Source: Hemibagrus wyckioides (Eukaryota > Chordata > Actinopteri > Siluriformes > Bagridae). Taken from it: 64,000 bases of DNA. Shown here piece by piece: positions 61,155 to 64,000 of the stretch. The notes under the pieces were generated by a model, which saw only the letters and a list, made by a program, of their open reading frames with translations, did not search any database and had not been told where the DNA came from. Positions within the stretch are counted from its first letter, which is position 1. Each line of letters opens with the position of its first letter. Position numbers and translations under genes: made by a program. The stretch is from NCBI RefSeq assembly GCF_019097595.1, contig NC_080711.1, positions 8,192,428-8,256,427 of the forward strand, given 5' to 3'.

Positions 61155-62400
61155 CGACACTAGGATCACGATGAAGTTCTACATTTTCTTATTACTTCAG
61201 ACACAGGGTTAGAAGATACAAGATTAAAAAAACCTCCAGTGTAAAAGGGTTATGGAAACTGAACACAGTTGAAGTTGATGCTTCTGGCATTTATACAGCC
61301 TATATTAGGGACATGTTGCCATCCTGCCAGGCCCACATGCCAGATCACATGCCCCCTTCAGCACATCACTAGAACCTCCATTAGGCAGCAGGCCTCACAT
61401 TGTCATGGCATTAAAGCCATATTAGAGTTAATTAGTCTGGCTTTTAGATTTTTGAAATAAGGACTGCTGAAAAAGTTGATGAGTTGTCAAAACAACCAAT
61501 TAGAATAGCTAATGTAGTTTAGTGTTGCGATGGTGTGTGTGGGGTGTAAACCTCGGAGGACGGCGCTCATGCGGACGTGTCACATCACCCACTGGAACTT
61601 TGGTTGCCATAGATACTACATCGTGTTCAGGAGTTTCAGCGCCTTCACTTTGGAACTTTAGTTGCCATGGAAGCTGCGGCTCAGATGCTGATGGAGTTTG
61701 GAGTTTGGCGGATTCAGTCATTCATGAAAATGTCAGGCAGAGAGCCAAATCCAATCAATTCCTCATGTTCTTTTTATTGACTTATTTTTCATGCCATGGA
61801 AAGCAGCAGAATATCTCAGAAAAATTAGCTTTCGCTGTGTTTTTTTTTTTTTTTCTGCCATCAGTGACACGATTCAGTGGCTATGGTAAATTGTTTTAAT
61901 AAAAAAAAAATATATATATATATAATAAAAATTTCAATCTGTATTTATTGTGCCCACTAGTTTGAAAAATTGTCACTTTTACATGATTTCATTTATTTTA
62001 ATACACAGAATACGATATATATAAAGTTCAGTGCTGCTTGAATGGAAAAGATGGGGAGTCAGAAAATTACTTAGCATTAATTTAAACCTATTTTTTAGCA
62101 ATCAGTGTCACTTATTTTATTTATTACTTATTTATTACTTATTTATTACTCCAAACAGACAGCTTTCTCCACGTAGAATTCCTTTTAAGTTAATCGTGAG
62201 CTTTCGCTGTTTTTTTATTTCAAGGCTTTTAGTGCAGAATTTAAAGAAAATCCTAAAATATATTTATTTTAAACACTCTGTAGACTCTGTAGTAACTACT
62301 GCTTTATTTTAGCGTCCCTGAAACGACACGATTTTTTGTTGCGCTGATATTATTTTCGATATTATTCTCGCCGATAGGTGGCGATGTTTTTTTTTTTTAC
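61155..62400. other. Intergenic DNA, no gene seen
   Basis: Mostly AT-rich with a poly(T) near 61840. A less AT-rich patch at 61540-61700 has a 125-codon frame (61522-61899), but no domain, splice sites or homology are evident. Confidence 0.5.
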
Positions 62401-62424
62401 ATCAATTTCGGGAAACGAAAATAA

Positions 62425-62550
62425 TCTACATCCGGTTCATGTAAAACATCATGGCGGCGCACTCTGGTGCATGCCGTGTCATTGTTTTTCCTACCCGTTT
62501 ACCGGCTAGTCCCGCCTTCTGTGCGCTGATTGGCTAACACAGAGCGAAAG
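62425..62550 (+). promoter_or_regulatory. Promoter-like block with ETS and YY1/TISU motifs
   Basis: In order: 'acatccggtt' (ETS-type CCGG core) at about 62428-62437, 'catcATGGCGGCgc' at 62447-62460 (YY1/TISU-type initiator-ATG), and 'gattggct' (inverted CCAAT) at about 62528-62535. The block is GC-richer than its surroundings. Such combinations are typical of housekeeping promoters. It is about 1.1 kb upstream of the mettl2 start and may be its promoter, or that of another transcript. An ATG at 62451 opens a 28-codon frame ending at 62537. Confidence 0.45.
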
Positions 62551-62917
62551 GACACAACCCCTTTCTGACTGAGGCTGAATGGTGTTTAAAATGTATTTGG
62601 GACTGAATATAATTCCATAGAGTAATCTCTCAAAGTAGTTTGATAAATTTCAGTATAAACGTTATAAAATATTTTATTTTAGGAACTTTTGTGACAGAGC
62701 TGCAGCAGCAGCATTGCTGTCATGATCCCAAACACACTGCCGTATGTGGTTTAATTGTTTTGTTTGTATTTGTTTGTTTGTGGTGCTAGATTTGCATTCA
62801 TGTAAAGAGAGCCTGTAAACAGATATTTATGTATGAAATGGTGAATAATTTCTATTTGGTTTACACATACCAGGAAAAAAGAAAAGGAAAAAGAAAAGTG
62901 GACTAGAGGTCTCTGTC

Positions 62918-62971
<54 letters not shown>

Positions 62972-63400
62972 CATTATTGTTGTTGTTGTTGTTGTTACAA
63001 ATAGTATTATTGTTTTTTCATTATGCAATGACAACGATCATTATTAACTTTTACCATAGCTGTTGTAGTTATAATTTAGTTCAAGCCTTAATAACTGTAT
63101 TGATAGAAAGTTTTCTTAAAATGAAAGTTACAGAGAAAAAGTGTAAACAATGTAATTTTAAATATATCTAATTTTTAAAAAAAAATGGGAAAATCTGGGT
63201 AAGTGCTGTTTAGCACTAATCATTTATTATGCAAACAAAACAGTACGTATCTGGATCATATGCGGAAATAACAGAATCACAAACGTGTTAAATAATAAAA
63301 TAAACAATAAAGAAATAATGAATTGAATAATGAATATTCTTCAAATGAATTAATTTGTGCTGTATTTATGGCTTTATTTGCTGTTGTTGTTTGTTTGTTG
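62551..63400. other. Intergenic DNA upstream of mettl2
   Basis: AT-rich. Contains a TTA trinucleotide run followed by TTG units at about 62919-62995. No gene seen. Confidence 0.55.
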
Positions 63401-63597
63401 CACGTGTTTTGTTTGTTGTTTTTTTAGACGGAAAGGTAAACGCCTGGATGCTGTGGCGCATCCATTCCTGTGGAGTGCAGGAAGTGGGCGGAGTCTCGGT
63501 GACTTCACTAGAACTCTCAGGCAGTCCGAGCGCAGGAGGTGGGTTTAGTCGGAATACGGGTGGGGGAAACATTGCCGGTGTGTTAGCAGATGAGAAC

Positions 63598-63710
63598 ATG
63601 ACAGACTCTGCGAACGGACCGGCACCAGAGCCGGTGGACGGAGTGAAGCGGCCTCAGTTCGGAACCCGCTTTCTCACAGACCCGCGGGAAGTGTTTCAGC
63701 ACAACGCCTG
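63598..63710 (+). CDS. mettl2a: METTL2-type tRNA m3C methyltransferase, exon 1 (partial)
   Basis: ATG at 63598 gives 37 codons plus two bases to the donor 'acgcctg|gtagga'. The encoded end, 'RPQFGTRFLTDPREVFQHNA' followed by a Trp codon split by the intron, matches the conserved N-terminal motif of METTL2A/B (QFGSRFL, then a HNAW block). The first 18 residues are acidic/Ala-Pro rich and variable, as in the family. METTL2 proteins install 3-methylcytidine at position 32 of certain tRNAs (Thr, Arg). The SAM-binding domain lies in later exons beyond the window. The preceding 180 bp is GC-rich and is the likely 5' UTR. The frame is open further upstream but lacks another ATG. Confidence 0.85.
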
Positions 63711-64000
63711 GTAGGAGAAAGAGTGTGTGAGGAGTGTTACTGGGTGCTGTGAACACACCTCCAGTGCTGTAGCTCTCCTTCTACACACGATTCCTTGTTA
63801 TTTTAATATTATTAACATTATAAAAAATGTGTCTGCTGCTTGAGTGTGTTTTAAATACACTTTAAATATTTACAACTATTTAAATAGCTTCAAATTTACA
63901 TTAGAGTCTTTATCTCGTGTTTCAACTCAATGCACTCAGTCTTGTATCAAGCACTTGTCGATATCCAAAATGCGCATTACACTACAGTACTAACTAGTAT
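63711..64000. other. Start of mettl2 intron 1
   Basis: AT-rich sequence after the exon 1 donor. No second exon is visible before the window ends. Confidence 0.7.

Noticed and set aside
61522..61899. 125-codon open frame
   Set aside because: No recognisable domain, splice context or family resemblance; ends in a poly(T)-derived Phe run.
62451..62537. 28-codon ATGGCGGCG frame as a protein-coding gene
   Set aside because: Too short to judge and with no homology I recognise; kept only as part of a promoter-like block.

Overview
The window looks like nuclear DNA of a teleost fish. It is AT-rich, full of microsatellites, Tc1-like, hAT-like and Harbinger-like DNA transposons, an L2/Rex1-type LINE and tRNA-derived SINEs, and its genes have short coding exons with GT-AG introns. 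The SINE and Tc1 subfamilies suggest an otophysan fish, possibly a catfish. That last step is inference from repeat style only.

Three genes can be supported. (1) A single-exon Reprimo family gene, best matched to reprimo-like (rprml), on the minus strand at 14029-14367. (2) A complete 15-exon integrin beta-3 gene (itgb3) on the plus strand, coding from 37578 to 57042. Its exons join in frame to 788 residues, with MIDAS, ADMIDAS, I-EGF, transmembrane and NPxY/NxxY elements in the expected places. (3) The first coding exon of a METTL2-type tRNA m3C methyltransferase (mettl2a-like) at 63598-63710, plus strand, running off the right edge.

Layout: 1-13.3 kb is intergenic, with old transposon debris and microsatellites. 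13.4-14.6 kb is rprml with a GC-rich 5' side. 14.7-37.4 kb is a gene-poor interval. It holds a head-to-head pair of Tc1 elements (17.2-19.35 kb), a deleted Tc1 copy (23.8-24.3 kb), a cluster of X-box-like motifs (25.4-25.65 kb), SINEs and further Tc1 remnants. 37.6-57.0 kb is itgb3. Its intron 2 contains a hAT-type element with an 8-bp target duplication, a Harbinger-like element nested inside that, and a 5'-truncated LINE. Intron 5 contains another Tc1 remnant. 57.2-58.6 kb has microsatellites and a 20-bp-unit minisatellite with a 42-bp perfect inverted repeat. 58.6-63.4 kb has a split SINE, an LTR-like module and a promoter-like block. The window ends in mettl2 exon 1.

The genes have no obvious joint function. 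Reprimo proteins are small membrane-anchored growth regulators, integrin beta-3 pairs with alpha-IIb or alpha-V for adhesion, and METTL2 modifies tRNA. Human RPRML and ITGB3 both lie in 17q21.32, so their proximity here probably reflects conserved synteny. I found no prokaryote-type system, CRISPR array or clearly new gene system. The most unusual content is structural: long palindromes, nested transposons and microsatellites abutting splice acceptors.
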